DNA of 64,000 bases. Source: Nocardia sp. NRRL S-836 (GTDB taxonomy: Bacteria > Actinomycetota > Actinomycetes > Mycobacteriales > Pseudonocardiaceae). Within the stretch, counting starts at the first letter, position 1. Every line of letters starts with the position of its first letter. Positions 1-8,007 of the stretch are shown here, one piece after another. Position numbers and translations under genes: made by a program. The notes under the pieces are model-generated. The model did not search any database, had not been told where the DNA came from, and was given only the letters and a program-made list of their open reading frames with translations. The DNA is taken from assembly GCF_001279525.1 (NCBI RefSeq), contig NZ_LGDY01000025.1:90192-154191 (forward strand), written 5' to 3'.

Positions 1-1243
1 CGGCATCGGCCGAGGTGTAGACGAGCCGGACCGACGCGAGCTGACGCGGCCCGTCCGCCTCGGCCTCCACCACCGCGACGACCAGCCGGCCGGAGTCGAG
101 CTGCGCCTGGTCGAGGATCTCCTGGATGCCCACCGACGGCCGTGCGGGCGGGTCGACGATCACGAAGTGCCGTGCCATCGACAGCTCGGCCAGCCGCCCC
201 CGCACCGCCCGCACGCCCAGCGCGGCCAGCTCCTCGGTCAACCCGATGGCACGCTCGGACGTGCCGTGGACCAGCACGTCGTACCGGTATCCCTGGCGTT
301 GCGAGCGGTTGCCACGTTCGCGCGCGGCGGAGACATAGGTGTCACGGGCGGACACGAGCACGTCGGCGTCCGCCAGGCCGTGTGCGAGCAACGCCGCGAT
401 GTTGTCCATGTAGTAGGAGACGGTGTCGGGGTTGCCGCTGCGTTCGTCGACGACCGCGATCTCCTCGCCGAAGCTCCAGTACGGCAGGTACGGCACGGTG
501 GTGCGTTCGACCAGCCCCAGCTCGGGTTCGGCGTCACCGTTGTCGGCGGGCATCCAGCTGGAGTAGAGGCCGGCGAACTTCTCCGCGAGCACCGACCGCC
601 ACGACCGCGCCCGTTCGTACTCCTCCCGCCCGTCGAACCGCGAGACCACCGGCAGGTACAGCAACCCGGCCCGGTCGTAGGGCAGCTTGTCCCGCGCCAC
701 CGCCGCCCGCCGCGCGACGTCCAGCGTGCCGTCGAGGTTCTGCTGGTTCGGCGCCACGCACAGCACCAGCACCTCCGGCAGCTGCGCCGTGCAGATCCCG
801 CCGATGTCGGTGATGCCGGTCCGCGAGTCGATCAGCACGTGGTCGAACTCCGCCGCCCACTCCTGCCGGATCTTCTCGAACCGCCACCCCAGGTCGTGGT
901 GCGCGAACAGCTCAGGCCACGACAACGCCTGCGCTCGGTCCGCGTACGTCTCGTCCATCCGCCCCGCCGCGAGCAACGCCAGCCCCTCGGCCTCGGGCAC
1001 CACCACCGGCGAGACGGCGTCGCGCCACTCCACCTCGCCCTCGACGACCTCCACCAGCCCCCGCGCCGGCGACTCCCGCAGGAACGGCCGGAAGTACTCG
1101 TGCAACCCCGGCGCGTCCAGGTCGAAGTCCACGCACAGCACCCGGTTGCCCCACCGCGCGAGCTGCACGGCCACGTTCGCGAGGCAGAACGAGCGGCCCA
1201 CACCGCCCTTGTACGAGTAGAAGGTGACGATCACGCCGATCAC
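1..1243 (-). CDS. ParA/MinD-like ATPase with KGGVGR Walker variant (3' end outside window)
   Basis: The protein begins with a deviant Walker A, SYKGGVGRS, around residues 10-18, followed by the switch-like segment VDFDLDAPGL and a later LIDSRTGITDIGG Walker-B region. This is the P-loop fold of MinD/ParA ATPases. The KGGVGR variant is known in actinobacterial proteins encoded beside TIR, CHAT or caspase-like effectors, where it probably acts as a switch rather than in plasmid partition. The GTG start at 1243 overlaps the stop of the upstream TIR gene by four bases (GTGA), which implies translational coupling. After the ATPase there is a second alpha/beta-looking segment (YDVLVHGTSERA...). The reading frame is open to base 1, so at least 414 residues are seen and the C-terminus is missing. 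The biochemical role is inferred. Confidence 0.85.
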   Translation of the reverse strand, partial: MIGVIVTFYSYKGGVGRSFCLANVAVQLARWGNRVLCVDFDLDAPGLHEYFRPFLRESPARGLVEVVEGEVEWRDAVSPVVVPEAEGLALLAAGRMDETYADRAQALSWPELFAHHDLGWRFEKIRQEWAAEFDHVLIDSRTGITDIGGICTAQLPEVLVLCVAPNQQNLDGTLDVARRAAVARDKLPYDRAGLLYLPVVSRFDGREEYERARSWRSVLAEKFAGLYSSWMPADNGDAEPELGLVERTTVPYLPYWSFGEEIAVVDERSGNPDTVSYYMDNIAALLAHGLADADVLVSARDTYVSAARERGNRSQRQGYRYDVLVHGTSERAIGLTEELAALGVRAVRGRLAELSMARHFVIVDPPARPSVGIQEILDQAQLDSGRLVVAVVEAEADGPRQLASVRLVYTSADA

Positions 1244-1833
1244 AACCTGGGCAACGGGCCTGGGGGCAGCCCTGGCTTCAGCGGCGGGCGCACCACACGC
1301 CACTCGGGGTTCCACGGTGGCACTTCCTCGATGCGTTTGGCCACCTCTTCAGCCAATTTCTGCACAGCCGTGTAGAAGTGCTCGTACTGCGCCGACCGGC
1401 TGTACACCTCATACGCCAGCGGCTTGTTCCACGGGGTGAAGTCCCGCAACAACGTGGCCTGCGCCTCCGGCGGGAAGTGCTGCCCGTCCGCGAACCGCAC
1501 CCCGATCACGAGGTGCCGCGGGTGGTCCGCCGTCCCGTACCCGAGCACCCGGTGCCGCGCCCACATGCTCTCCCACTCCGCCAGGCACCAGGCAGACCGG
1601 AAGTACGGCGGCGACAACACCGCCACCATCACCTTCGACCGCAACAACGCCCGCTCCAGGCTCTCCGGCCAGCTCGTGCCACCGTCCTGGTTCCAGTCCA
1701 CGAAGATCCGCGGCTCGTCGGCCATCTCGTTGCCCAGCCACTCGCGCAGGGCCCGGTAGAAGTGCTCCCGGACCCACACGTCACCACCGCCGCTGCGCGT
1801 GTAGCTCAGGAAGACGTCCCACTCGTAGCCCAC
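1240..1833 (-). CDS. TIR domain protein
   Basis: A 197-residue protein that is almost entirely a TIR domain. It opens with WDVFLSY (residues 5-11), has the BB-loop region IFVDWNQDGGTSWPESL (43-59) and the VMVAVLSPPYF strand (68-78). It carries Cys83-x-x-Glu86 in AWCLAEWE; in bacterial TIR NADases the Glu at this place is catalytic. A role in cleaving NAD+ or making a cyclic-ADP-ribose-type signal is therefore plausible but not shown. The tail after residue 170 is Pro-rich (PPWNPEW..., PPLKPGLPPGPLPRL) and may dock a partner. It starts with GTG at 1833, 43 bases after the Cys-rich gene, and its TGA overlaps the GTG of the KGGVGR ATPase gene, so the two proteins are probably made together. Confidence 0.9.
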   Translation of the reverse strand: MGYEWDVFLSYTRSGGGDVWVREHFYRALREWLGNEMADEPRIFVDWNQDGGTSWPESLERALLRSKVMVAVLSPPYFRSAWCLAEWESMWARHRVLGYGTADHPRHLVIGVRFADGQHFPPEAQATLLRDFTPWNKPLAYEVYSRSAQYEHFYTAVQKLAEEVAKRIEEVPPWNPEWRVVRPPLKPGLPPGPLPRL

Positions 1834-1876
1834 GCCATCAGATCGTGATCTCTCGACGGCGCATCACAAAACCGCG

Positions 1877-2503
1877 TCACTCTTCTGGCGCAACGGCTTC
1901 CGGGACCAGGTCGGGTGGAATCGCGGTGCAGCCGCGCAGCTCGCGCACCAGCGCGGACGCGACCAGCCAGCGGACGTCCGGGTCGTCGAAGGCCAGGTTG
2001 GCGGCCTCAGCGGTGCCCGGTGTGGACGTGCCGCCACGGTACAGCGCACCCCGCACGCCGGCGACGCGGAACTCCCGGACCCGGAACGCTACCGCGCCTC
2101 GGCGCATAGCGGGACACAGCCGCAGCGTGATCGCGACGCAGGGAACGCACACCGGTGGGTCGACCGTAGCCATCCCTTCCGGCCAGTCCGCCCAGTCGTT
2201 CCCGTGGTCGCGCAACAGCCAGAGGACGCCATCGCCGTTGCGGTCGGCCGGTCCGGCACAGACCTGGCAGAGGAGCCTGCGCATGGCGCGGCGCTGCCGC
2301 AGTGGGTGCACCTGACCGAACTCGGGCCTTCCAGCCCCGTGCCGCACGGCCGCTCGCATCCAGAGAACACCGCGTGCGTCTCTGTCGCCCATCACCTCGT
2401 CCGTGTAGCCGATTCCGATGCCGGGGCGCGCCACCAGCCTGTACGGCACCCGCCGCTCGCCGGTCCAGGCCGTGACGTAAGGGACGATGGCGCCGTTGTT
2501 CAT
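1877..2503 (-). CDS. Cys-rich (putative zinc-binding) hypothetical protein
   Basis: I do not recognise a named family. The 208-residue protein has two CxxC pairs, LCQVCAG and PVCVPC, with a further Cys in LRLCP: the spacing of a treble-clef or zinc-ribbon. Between them lies ADRNGDGVLWLLRDHGNDW. The C-terminus reads like a small helical domain ending VPEAVAPEE. ATG 2503 is preferred over the upstream in-frame TTG at 2563 because GGGAG lies eight bases before it. It is the first gene of the leftward operon with the TIR and KGGVGR ATPase genes and is divergent from the XRE regulator at 2506-3648, so it could be a sensor or adaptor for the TIR module. That role is inference from position only. 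Confidence 0.7.
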   Translation of the reverse strand: MNNGAIVPYVTAWTGERRVPYRLVARPGIGIGYTDEVMGDRDARGVLWMRAAVRHGAGRPEFGQVHPLRQRRAMRRLLCQVCAGPADRNGDGVLWLLRDHGNDWADWPEGMATVDPPVCVPCVAITLRLCPAMRRGAVAFRVREFRVAGVRGALYRGGTSTPGTAEAANLAFDDPDVRWLVASALVRELRGCTAIPPDLVPEAVAPEE

Positions 2504-2505
2504 CC

Positions 2506-3648
2506 GTGCTGCTCCCGCCTGCTTTTGCCTGTTCAGAGGCGGTCGTTGCGCCTCGACCGACAACGCTACGATCAGCCGCGGGCAAGCAGAACGGACCGCG
2601 GGTACGGGTTCGACCCGGCGGGATCAAGCAAAGGCAGGAGCGGTTCGCCGAACGTCTCGGGATCGACGTCAGCACCGTCCAAGGCTGGGAGTCTGGGCGG
2701 CGGCCGCTCACCGCGATGAACACCGGTGACTTCGTCCGCCTGTGCGCCCGGCTGCCCCGGCTCGGCGCTCCGCCGTCCACCGGCCGGCACCTCCGCACCG
2801 CGCTCGACGCCGATCTGGTCCTGTCGACGGGAATCACCGCCGGAGGCGCGTGGGTCGGAGCCGATGTGCACCCGCTCGCCGCGAGTGTGCACCACAAGAC
2901 GCTCACCAACCTGATCACGTGGCCGTTCACCGGGCAGCTGCCGCCGGAGCTGGGTGTGTTCACCTCGAAGGTCGTCCGCCGCGGACCGGTCGCGCCCGGC
3001 CCGGTGCTGGCGGCCGGCGAACGCACCCGGTTCTTCGACCACCTGATGGCGGTGGCGGAACGCGCTGTCCAGCCGAGCGAGGCATTGCTGCGCCGCCAGG
3101 CGGTGTACCTGCTCAGCTTCGACCCGCGCGACGAGGTGATCGGCTGGCTGCGCGGTGAGTGGGAGACCGCGGGCCGCCGTCGGATCGTCGGCGGCAGTGT
3201 CACGGAACTGCTCGAAGCCCGCTCCGCGTCGGTCGCGCTCGCGTCGGCGGGCGACGGCCGGCACATCCACGACTTCGTCGCCCGCACCGCCAACACCCCT
3301 GCCGAACTGGCGAACCTCAACTACTGGGCCCATTGGATCGGCGAGCTCGGCGACGAGCAGACCGACGACACGTTCATGTTCGCCGAGGACACCAAGCCGT
3401 GGTCCGGGGCGCGGCTCTTCCACCACCTGGTGACACGTCTCGACCCGTCGTCGCCACACCTTCCGCTGAACCTGCACACGGTGCACACGCTCGTCTCCAG
3501 CCGTCCCGGTCTGCTGACCACCCGGCAGGCGGACCGCACCGCCCTCGGCACGGCACTGGACGCCCTCACCTCGACCGACGTCCTCACCCCCGACGGCCGC
3601 GCCCAGGCCGCCGGCCTTCACTACGCTCTGCGGATCGCCAACCGCTAA
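2506..3648 (+). CDS. XRE-family transcriptional regulator, unusual or damaged 5' end
   Basis: An HTH_XRE motif is clear at about residues 42-70 (KQRQERFAERLGI, then VSTVQGWESGRRPL), followed by about 300 residues of a conserved actinobacterial C-terminal domain (HPLAASVHHKTL, LLRRQAVYLLSFD, LNYWAHWIGE). Relatives normally have a short first helix directly before the HTH. Here the only upstream in-frame start is GTG 2506, two bases from the start of the divergent Cys-rich gene, leaving no room for promoters; the next in-frame start, ATG about 2716, lies after the HTH. A -10-like TACGAT near 2569 would place transcription inside the reading frame. Either an uncommon start codon is used or the 5' end has mutated. 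An HD phosphohydrolase gene follows after 14 bases. Confidence 0.75.
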   Translation: MLLPPAFACSEAVVAPRPTTLRSAAGKQNGPRVRVRPGGIKQRQERFAERLGIDVSTVQGWESGRRPLTAMNTGDFVRLCARLPRLGAPPSTGRHLRTALDADLVLSTGITAGGAWVGADVHPLAASVHHKTLTNLITWPFTGQLPPELGVFTSKVVRRGPVAPGPVLAAGERTRFFDHLMAVAERAVQPSEALLRRQAVYLLSFDPRDEVIGWLRGEWETAGRRRIVGGSVTELLEARSASVALASAGDGRHIHDFVARTANTPAELANLNYWAHWIGELGDEQTDDTFMFAEDTKPWSGARLFHHLVTRLDPSSPHLPLNLHTVHTLVSSRPGLLTTRQADRTALGTALDALTSTDVLTPDGRAQAAGLHYALRIANR

Positions 3649-3662
3649 GGGGAGAACACCTG

Positions 3663-4223
3663 ATGCCAGACGAACCCGCCGCCCTCGCCGCGTTCGGCTA
3701 CGAGCTCGGGTTGCTCAAGCGCATCCGCCGCACCGGCTGGTGGCACGTCGGCGTGCGCGACCCGGAGTCGGTGGCGGAGCACAGCCTGCGGACCGCGCAG
3801 CTCGCCGCCCTGCTCGCCGCGGAGGAGGGAGCGAACCCCGAGCGTGCCGCGTTCCTGGCGCTTTGGCACGACACGCAGGAGACGCGGACCGGGGACATCC
3901 CGCACACCGCCACCAGGTACCTGACCAAGCCGGAGCCGCGTGACATCACCGCCGACCAGACGGACGCGCTGCCGGACGCTTCCCGCGGTGTGGTGCGGGA
4001 AGCGGTGGCCGAGTACGAGACGCGGCAGACTCCGGAAGCGTTGTGCGCCAAGGACGCGGACAAGCTGGAGATGCTGCTGCAGGCCGTCGAGTACCGCGAC
4101 ACCGGCTACCGGCGGGTCGACGGCTGGATCGACTCCGCGAGCAAGGGCCTCGCCACCGAGACGGCCCGGCGGGTGGCCGAAGCGGCCGTCAGCCTGTCCC
4201 CGCTGGCCTGGCGGGAGCGCTAG
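3663..4223 (+). CDS. HD-domain phosphohydrolase (YfbR/HDDC2-like)
   Basis: A 186-residue all-helical HD protein. The metal ligands are visible in order: His in VAEHSLRTA, the HD pair in LALWHDTQETRTGD, and the late Asp in KDADKLEMLLQAVEY. This layout fits the YfbR/HDDC2 group, which removes phosphate from 5'-deoxynucleoside monophosphates. The substrate here is inferred. ATG 3663 is preceded by GGGGAG and lies 14 bases after the XRE gene stop, so the two are probably cotranscribed. HD enzymes also occur in nucleotide-depletion defence, which is of interest beside a TIR operon, but a housekeeping nucleotidase is equally likely. Its stop overlaps the convergent SRPBCC gene by four bases. Confidence 0.88.
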   Translation: MPDEPAALAAFGYELGLLKRIRRTGWWHVGVRDPESVAEHSLRTAQLAALLAAEEGANPERAAFLALWHDTQETRTGDIPHTATRYLTKPEPRDITADQTDALPDASRGVVREAVAEYETRQTPEALCAKDADKLEMLLQAVEYRDTGYRRVDGWIDSASKGLATETARRVAEAAVSLSPLAWRER

Positions 4224-4792
4224 CCCCCGACCACCGCGTCACCCTTCCGGCGCAACGCCGCCAGTTCGGAGTCCGAGAACCCGTACGTCGTCACCACCGT
4301 CATCTTCGCACTGCTCACCACCAGCCCCGGCCCCCACTCGGCCACCACGACCCCGCGCTGGTGCGGCGACGTGAAGAACACCTCGCCGGACACTCCGAGG
4401 TCGACCTCCGCCGGCCAGAACAACGTCCGCCGGGCCTCACCGGGGTGGTACTCGTGCGCGAACTTCAGCTGGTGCAGGAACGTGATCCAGCCTTCGGTGA
4501 TGTCGTCGTAGTAGTCGTCCCACTCCGGTGACGTGCCCTTCGGCGCGCGGGTGCACACGACCCGTGTGCCGCCGTCGACCGGTGAGAGCGCGAACGTGTC
4601 GTGTCCGTGCACGACCAGCGTGGTGCCGTCCTCTTGGGCGTTCTGGAAGTAGATCTGGTCGATCTCCGCGTCGAGCTCCGGCAGGTCCCAGCCGTGCCAG
4701 TGCCGCAGCTTGTCCTTGTCGCGGAACGACTGCCACACCTCCTCGACCGGGGCGGCGATGGTGATCTCGATCCGGACGCCTTCATCGCTCAT
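4220..4792 (-). CDS. SRPBCC/AHSA1-like ligand-binding domain protein
   Basis: The 190-residue sequence starts with the typical first strand and helix of the START/Bet v1 fold, IEITIAAPVEEVWQSFRD, followed by LRHWHGWD. It then alternates beta strands (TTLVVHGHDTFAL, TRVVCTRAPKG) and ends with a long C-terminal helix (SDSELAALRRKGDAVV). Proteins of this Aha1/SRPBCC group next to ArsR regulators are common in actinobacteria and bind unknown hydrophobic ligands. It overlaps the upstream ArsR gene by 11 bases, so the pair is one operon. The ligand and reaction cannot be read from sequence. Confidence 0.85.
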   Translation of the reverse strand: MSDEGVRIEITIAAPVEEVWQSFRDKDKLRHWHGWDLPELDAEIDQIYFQNAQEDGTTLVVHGHDTFALSPVDGGTRVVCTRAPKGTSPEWDDYYDDITEGWITFLHQLKFAHEYHPGEARRTLFWPAEVDLGVSGEVFFTSPHQRGVVVAEWGPGLVVSSAKMTVVTTYGFSDSELAALRRKGDAVVGG

Positions 4793-5306
4793 CGGGGACT
4801 CCAGGGTGGCCCAGCGCGACCACCCGGTGGGGGCGGCCGGATTCGGTGTCGTACTTCAACGCGAGCTGCCGCACCGCTTCGGCCAGGTCGCTGGTGAACT
4901 CGTGGACGTCGCCGGGGGCGCCGAAGCGGACCGTGGTCTCGACGGTGAACGTGAGCAAGCGCTTTCCCGCATCGGCTGCCGCAGTGGACATCCGGTCGAC
5001 CGACCGCGCCACCTCCTCCGCGACCGACACCAGGTGGGTCGCGGCGAACTGGTCCTGCACGTCCGCCGCCACCGAGCGGCCCGGCCGGGCGCGCAGCACG
5101 CGTTCGACGCAGCCGCGGCGCTGGCGCTCCTCGACCAGCTCGACCAGTCCGGCCTGTTCCAGGGCTCGCACGTGGTAGTTGACCCGTTGGCGGGGCAGGT
5201 CGAGCGCGGCCGCGAGCTGGGTCGCCGAGGCGGGCGAGGCCAGCAGCTCCAGCAGCGAGCGGCGCAACGGGGACAGCTCCACTCCCGGAACGGTGCCATT
5301 TGACAA
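4782..5306 (-). CDS. ArsR-type HTH transcriptional regulator
   Basis: The first 75 residues form a winged helix: LSPLRRSLLELLASPASATQLAAAL, then the recognition helix PRQRVNYHVRALEQAGLVELV. The rest is a helical effector or dimerisation region. There are no clustered Cys ligands, so metal sensing is unlikely. It is paired with the SRPBCC gene, a common ArsR arrangement. The start is uncertain: TTG 5306 lies within a perfect inverted repeat (5300-5319) that is probably its own operator, while GTG 5282 lacks a ribosome site. It may be leaderless. Autorepression, and possibly control of the divergent lectin gene, is inferred. Confidence 0.82.
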   Translation of the reverse strand: MSNGTVPGVELSPLRRSLLELLASPASATQLAAALDLPRQRVNYHVRALEQAGLVELVEERQRRGCVERVLRARPGRSVAADVQDQFAATHLVSVAEEVARSVDRMSTAAADAGKRLLTFTVETTVRFGAPGDVHEFTSDLAEAVRQLALKYDTESGRPHRVVALGHPGVPDER

Positions 5307-5319
5307 AAGGATTTGTCAA
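5300..5319. promoter_or_regulatory. Perfect inverted repeat, likely ArsR operator
   Basis: TTGACAAA, a four-base spacer, then TTTGTCAA: an 8-4-8 perfect palindrome between the ArsR gene and the divergent secreted lectin gene. Each arm contains a TTGACA -35-like hexamer, one per strand, so a bound dimer could block both promoters. The operator role is inferred from position and symmetry. Confidence 0.6.
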
Positions 5320-5387
5320 TACCGGAACACGACCGGAAACAGTTAGGTTCGTTGACTGTTGCGACGAACCGGCTCCACTCTGTGACC

Positions 5388-7517
5388 GTGAGAACCCCCC
5401 TGCTGGTGGCAGCGTTGGCGGCAGCAGCGATCGTTCCGGTGTGGACGGTCGCGGCGCAGGCCGACGTGGTGCCCGGAACCGCTTATCAGGTCACGAACGT
5501 CGGCAGCGGAAAGTGCGTGGAGTCGCTGGGATCGGCGAACGGCGCGCAGCTCCGCCAACAGGCCTGCTCCGGGCAGACGTGGAAGTTCACGCCCACGAGC
5601 GACGGCTACTACACAGTCGGCGAAGGTGCGGTCTGGGACGTCTCGAACATGTCGGCCGCGGACAACGCGGCGATCCACCTGTGGCAGAACTACAGCGCGG
5701 ACAACCAGCAGTGGCGTGCCGAGCAGGTGGCTGCGGACACCTACCGGTTCGTGAGCCGCCACAGCGGCAAGTGCCTGGACGTGCCCGGTGCGACGACCGG
5801 CGACGTCCAGCTGGTCCAGTACACCTGCAACGGGACCAACGCGCAGCTCTTCCGGCTGGCCTCGGGCAACCCCAACCCGGATCAGCCCGACTTCGGCCCG
5901 AACGTGCTCGTCTTCGACCCGTCGATGCCCGCGAGCACCATCCAGTCGCGGCTCAACGACGTCTTCCGGCAGCAGGAACAGGGGCAGTACGACGCCCGCC
6001 GGTTCGCGATCATGTTCAAGCCGGGCAACTACAACGTCGACGTCAACATCGGCTTCTTCACCCAGGTGCTCGGCCTGGGCATGCTGCCGGACGGCGTGAC
6101 GATCAACGGCCAGGTGCACGTCGAGGCCGACTGGTTCCAGGGCAACGCGACGCACAACTTCTGGCGTGGCGCGGAGAACCTCGCCGTGCGGCCGCCGGGT
6201 GGCACCAACACGTGGGCCGTCTCGCAGGCGTCGGCGATGCGCCGCACCAAGGTCTACGGCAACATGCAGCTCGACGACAACGGCTGGTCCAGCGGCGGTT
6301 TCCTCGCCGACTCGGTCGTCACGGGCCAGGTCCGCTCCGGTTCGCAGCAGCAGTGGCTGTCGCGCAACACCGAGTGGGGCTCGTGGACCGGTGAGAACTG
6401 GAACATGGTGTTCGTCGGTGCGCGCAACGCCCCGCAGACCTCGTTCCCCGAACCGCCGTACACGACCGTCGCGCAGACGCCGGTGGTGCGGGAGAAGCCG
6501 TTCCTGAACGTCGACGGTTCCGGCAACTACAACGTGTTCGTCCCCGCGCTGCGCAGCAACTCCAGCGGCACCACGTGGGCGAGCGGCCAGCAGCAGGGCA
6601 CGAACATCCCGCTGTCGCAGTTCTTCATCGCCAAGCCGGGCACCTCGGCGGCGACGATCAACCAGCAGCTCGCGGCCGGCAAGCACCTGTTGCTGACGCC
6701 GGGTGTCCACCAGGTCTCCGAACCGATCCGGGTCACCCGGCCGGACACCGTGGTCATGGGCCTCGGCCTCGCGACCATCATGCCCACCAACGGGAACATG
6801 GCCATCGACGTGGCCGATGTGGACGGTGTGAAGATCGCCGGACTGCTGGTCGACGCCGCGCCGACGAACTCCCCGCTGCTCGTGCGGATCGGCGCGCCCG
6901 GCAGCACGGCGCGTCACCAGGCCAACCCGACCTCGGTGCACGACCTGTACGTGCGCATCGGCGGTTCGGCGGTCGGACGGGCCACGACCTCACTGGTGGT
7001 CAACAGCGCCGACGTGATCGGCGACCACCTCTGGCTGTGGCGCGGCGACCACTCCTACGGCGTCGGCTGGGACGTGAACACCGCCGACACCGGGCTGGTC
7101 GTCAACGGCAGCAACGTGACGATGTACGGCCTGTTCGTCGAGCACTACCAGAAGTACCAGACCATCTGGAACGGCCAGGGCGGCCGGACGTACTTCTACC
7201 AGAACGAGATGCCGTACGAGGCACCCAACCAGGCCGCGTGGATGAACGGCTCCACGCGCGGCTACGCGGCGTACAAGGTCTCCAACAACGTCACGACGCA
7301 CGAGGCGTGGGGGCTGGGCAGCTACATCTTCGCCAACGCCAACCCCGGCGTGGTCGCCGACCGGGCGTTCGAGGTGCCGGACACGCCGGGCGTCCGGTTT
7401 CACAGCATGGTGACGATCTCGTTGGGCGGCAAGGGAACCATCGAACGGATCATCAACGGCTCCGGTGGCCGGGTGACCGCGGGGTCGACCGAGGCCTACC
7501 TGGCGAACTACCCGTAG
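5388..7517 (+). CDS. Secreted ricin-type lectin domain plus right-handed beta-helix protein
   Basis: GTG 5388 is chosen because it opens directly on a signal peptide (VRTPLLVAALAAAAIVPVW..., cleavage expected after AQA), giving 709 residues. GTG 5382 is an alternative. Residues about 28-150 are a ricin B-type trefoil lectin: YQVTNVGSGKCVESLG and SGKCLDVPGATTGD repeats with paired Cys and QW-like motifs. The remainder is a pectate-lyase/GH55-like beta-helix with the conserved stretch EHYQKYQTIWNGQGGRTYFY near the end. Homologues are often loosely named adenylyl cyclase or F5/8-domain protein without evidence. A polysaccharide-binding or -degrading role outside the cell is likely; the substrate is unknown. 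A strong hairpin follows at 7543. Confidence 0.85.
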   Translation: MRTPLLVAALAAAAIVPVWTVAAQADVVPGTAYQVTNVGSGKCVESLGSANGAQLRQQACSGQTWKFTPTSDGYYTVGEGAVWDVSNMSAADNAAIHLWQNYSADNQQWRAEQVAADTYRFVSRHSGKCLDVPGATTGDVQLVQYTCNGTNAQLFRLASGNPNPDQPDFGPNVLVFDPSMPASTIQSRLNDVFRQQEQGQYDARRFAIMFKPGNYNVDVNIGFFTQVLGLGMLPDGVTINGQVHVEADWFQGNATHNFWRGAENLAVRPPGGTNTWAVSQASAMRRTKVYGNMQLDDNGWSSGGFLADSVVTGQVRSGSQQQWLSRNTEWGSWTGENWNMVFVGARNAPQTSFPEPPYTTVAQTPVVREKPFLNVDGSGNYNVFVPALRSNSSGTTWASGQQQGTNIPLSQFFIAKPGTSAATINQQLAAGKHLLLTPGVHQVSEPIRVTRPDTVVMGLGLATIMPTNGNMAIDVADVDGVKIAGLLVDAAPTNSPLLVRIGAPGSTARHQANPTSVHDLYVRIGGSAVGRATTSLVVNSADVIGDHLWLWRGDHSYGVGWDVNTADTGLVVNGSNVTMYGLFVEHYQKYQTIWNGQGGRTYFYQNEMPYEAPNQAAWMNGSTRGYAAYKVSNNVTTHEAWGLGSYIFANANPGVVADRAFEVPDTPGVRFHSMVTISLGGKGTIERIINGSGGRVTAGSTEAYLANYP

Positions 7518-7542
7518 CCGTCCGCCCTGCGACGATCGACCC

Positions 7543-7587
7543 GCATCCCCGCACTTCCGGTCCGCACGGCCGGGAGTGCGGGGATGC
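7543..7587. terminator. Strong hairpin terminator between convergent genes
   Basis: An 18-bp stem (GCATCCCCGCACTTCCGG paired with 7570-7587, one mismatch) with a nine-base loop lies between the lectin gene stop at 7517 and the convergent DUF6204 stop at 7611. There is no long T tract, as is usual at high GC. Confidence 0.75.
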
Positions 7588-7610
7588 TCCCGTTGCCGGG
7601 ACAGCCCGCC

Positions 7611-7937
7611 TCAGCCCAGGCGCTTCGGCCGGTTGATCTTCATCTCGTCCATGTCCGTGACGGAGGCGCGCAGCCCGCGGTAGTCGACCCCGAGCGCGTC
7701 GAGCGCCGCCGTCGCACGCCGCAGCCCCGCGTCGTCGGGCTTCTCGGCGGCGGCGAGCACGACCCGGTAGCTGAAGAAGTCGAGCTTCTCGTCGAACGTG
7801 AGCGCGCCCTGCTCGCTGAAGCCGCCGCTGCGCAGGAAGTCGAAGCCCTTGAGCTGCTCCCGCAGGTGCGCGCGCTGGTCGTCGGTCAGGTCGGCGAACC
7901 GGCCGCGGACGAGTACTCGGTAGGTGTGTTCAGCCAC
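7611..7937 (-). CDS. DUF6204 family protein
   Basis: A 108-residue protein starting with GTG 7937 (VAEHTYRVLVRGRF). It matches the small actinobacterial family DUF6204 in length and in the conserved blocks YRVLVRGRFADL, LDFFSYRVVLA and the C-terminal VTDMDEMKINR. The function of the family is unknown. The strand pattern suggests a small ferredoxin-like alpha/beta fold. It is divergent from the TenA/PqqC-like gene with 70 bases between the starts. Confidence 0.8.
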   Translation of the reverse strand: MAEHTYRVLVRGRFADLTDDQRAHLREQLKGFDFLRSGGFSEQGALTFDEKLDFFSYRVVLAAAEKPDDAGLRRATAALDALGVDYRGLRASVTDMDEMKINRPKRLG

Positions 7938-8007
7938 GAGGGAACATCGTGCAGGAACGCCGTGCGCCCTGGCGAACGATTTCTGCGGTGCGGAAGAATC
8001 GCCTTCC

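Noticed and set aside
1..1243. Plasmid or chromosome partition ParA gene
   Set aside because: The P-loop is KGGVGR, no parB or parS-like repeats are present, and the gene is coupled to a TIR gene.
5343..6941. Leftward open frame of 532 codons antisense to the lectin gene
   Set aside because: No domain; the sense strand has a signal peptide and ricin motifs.
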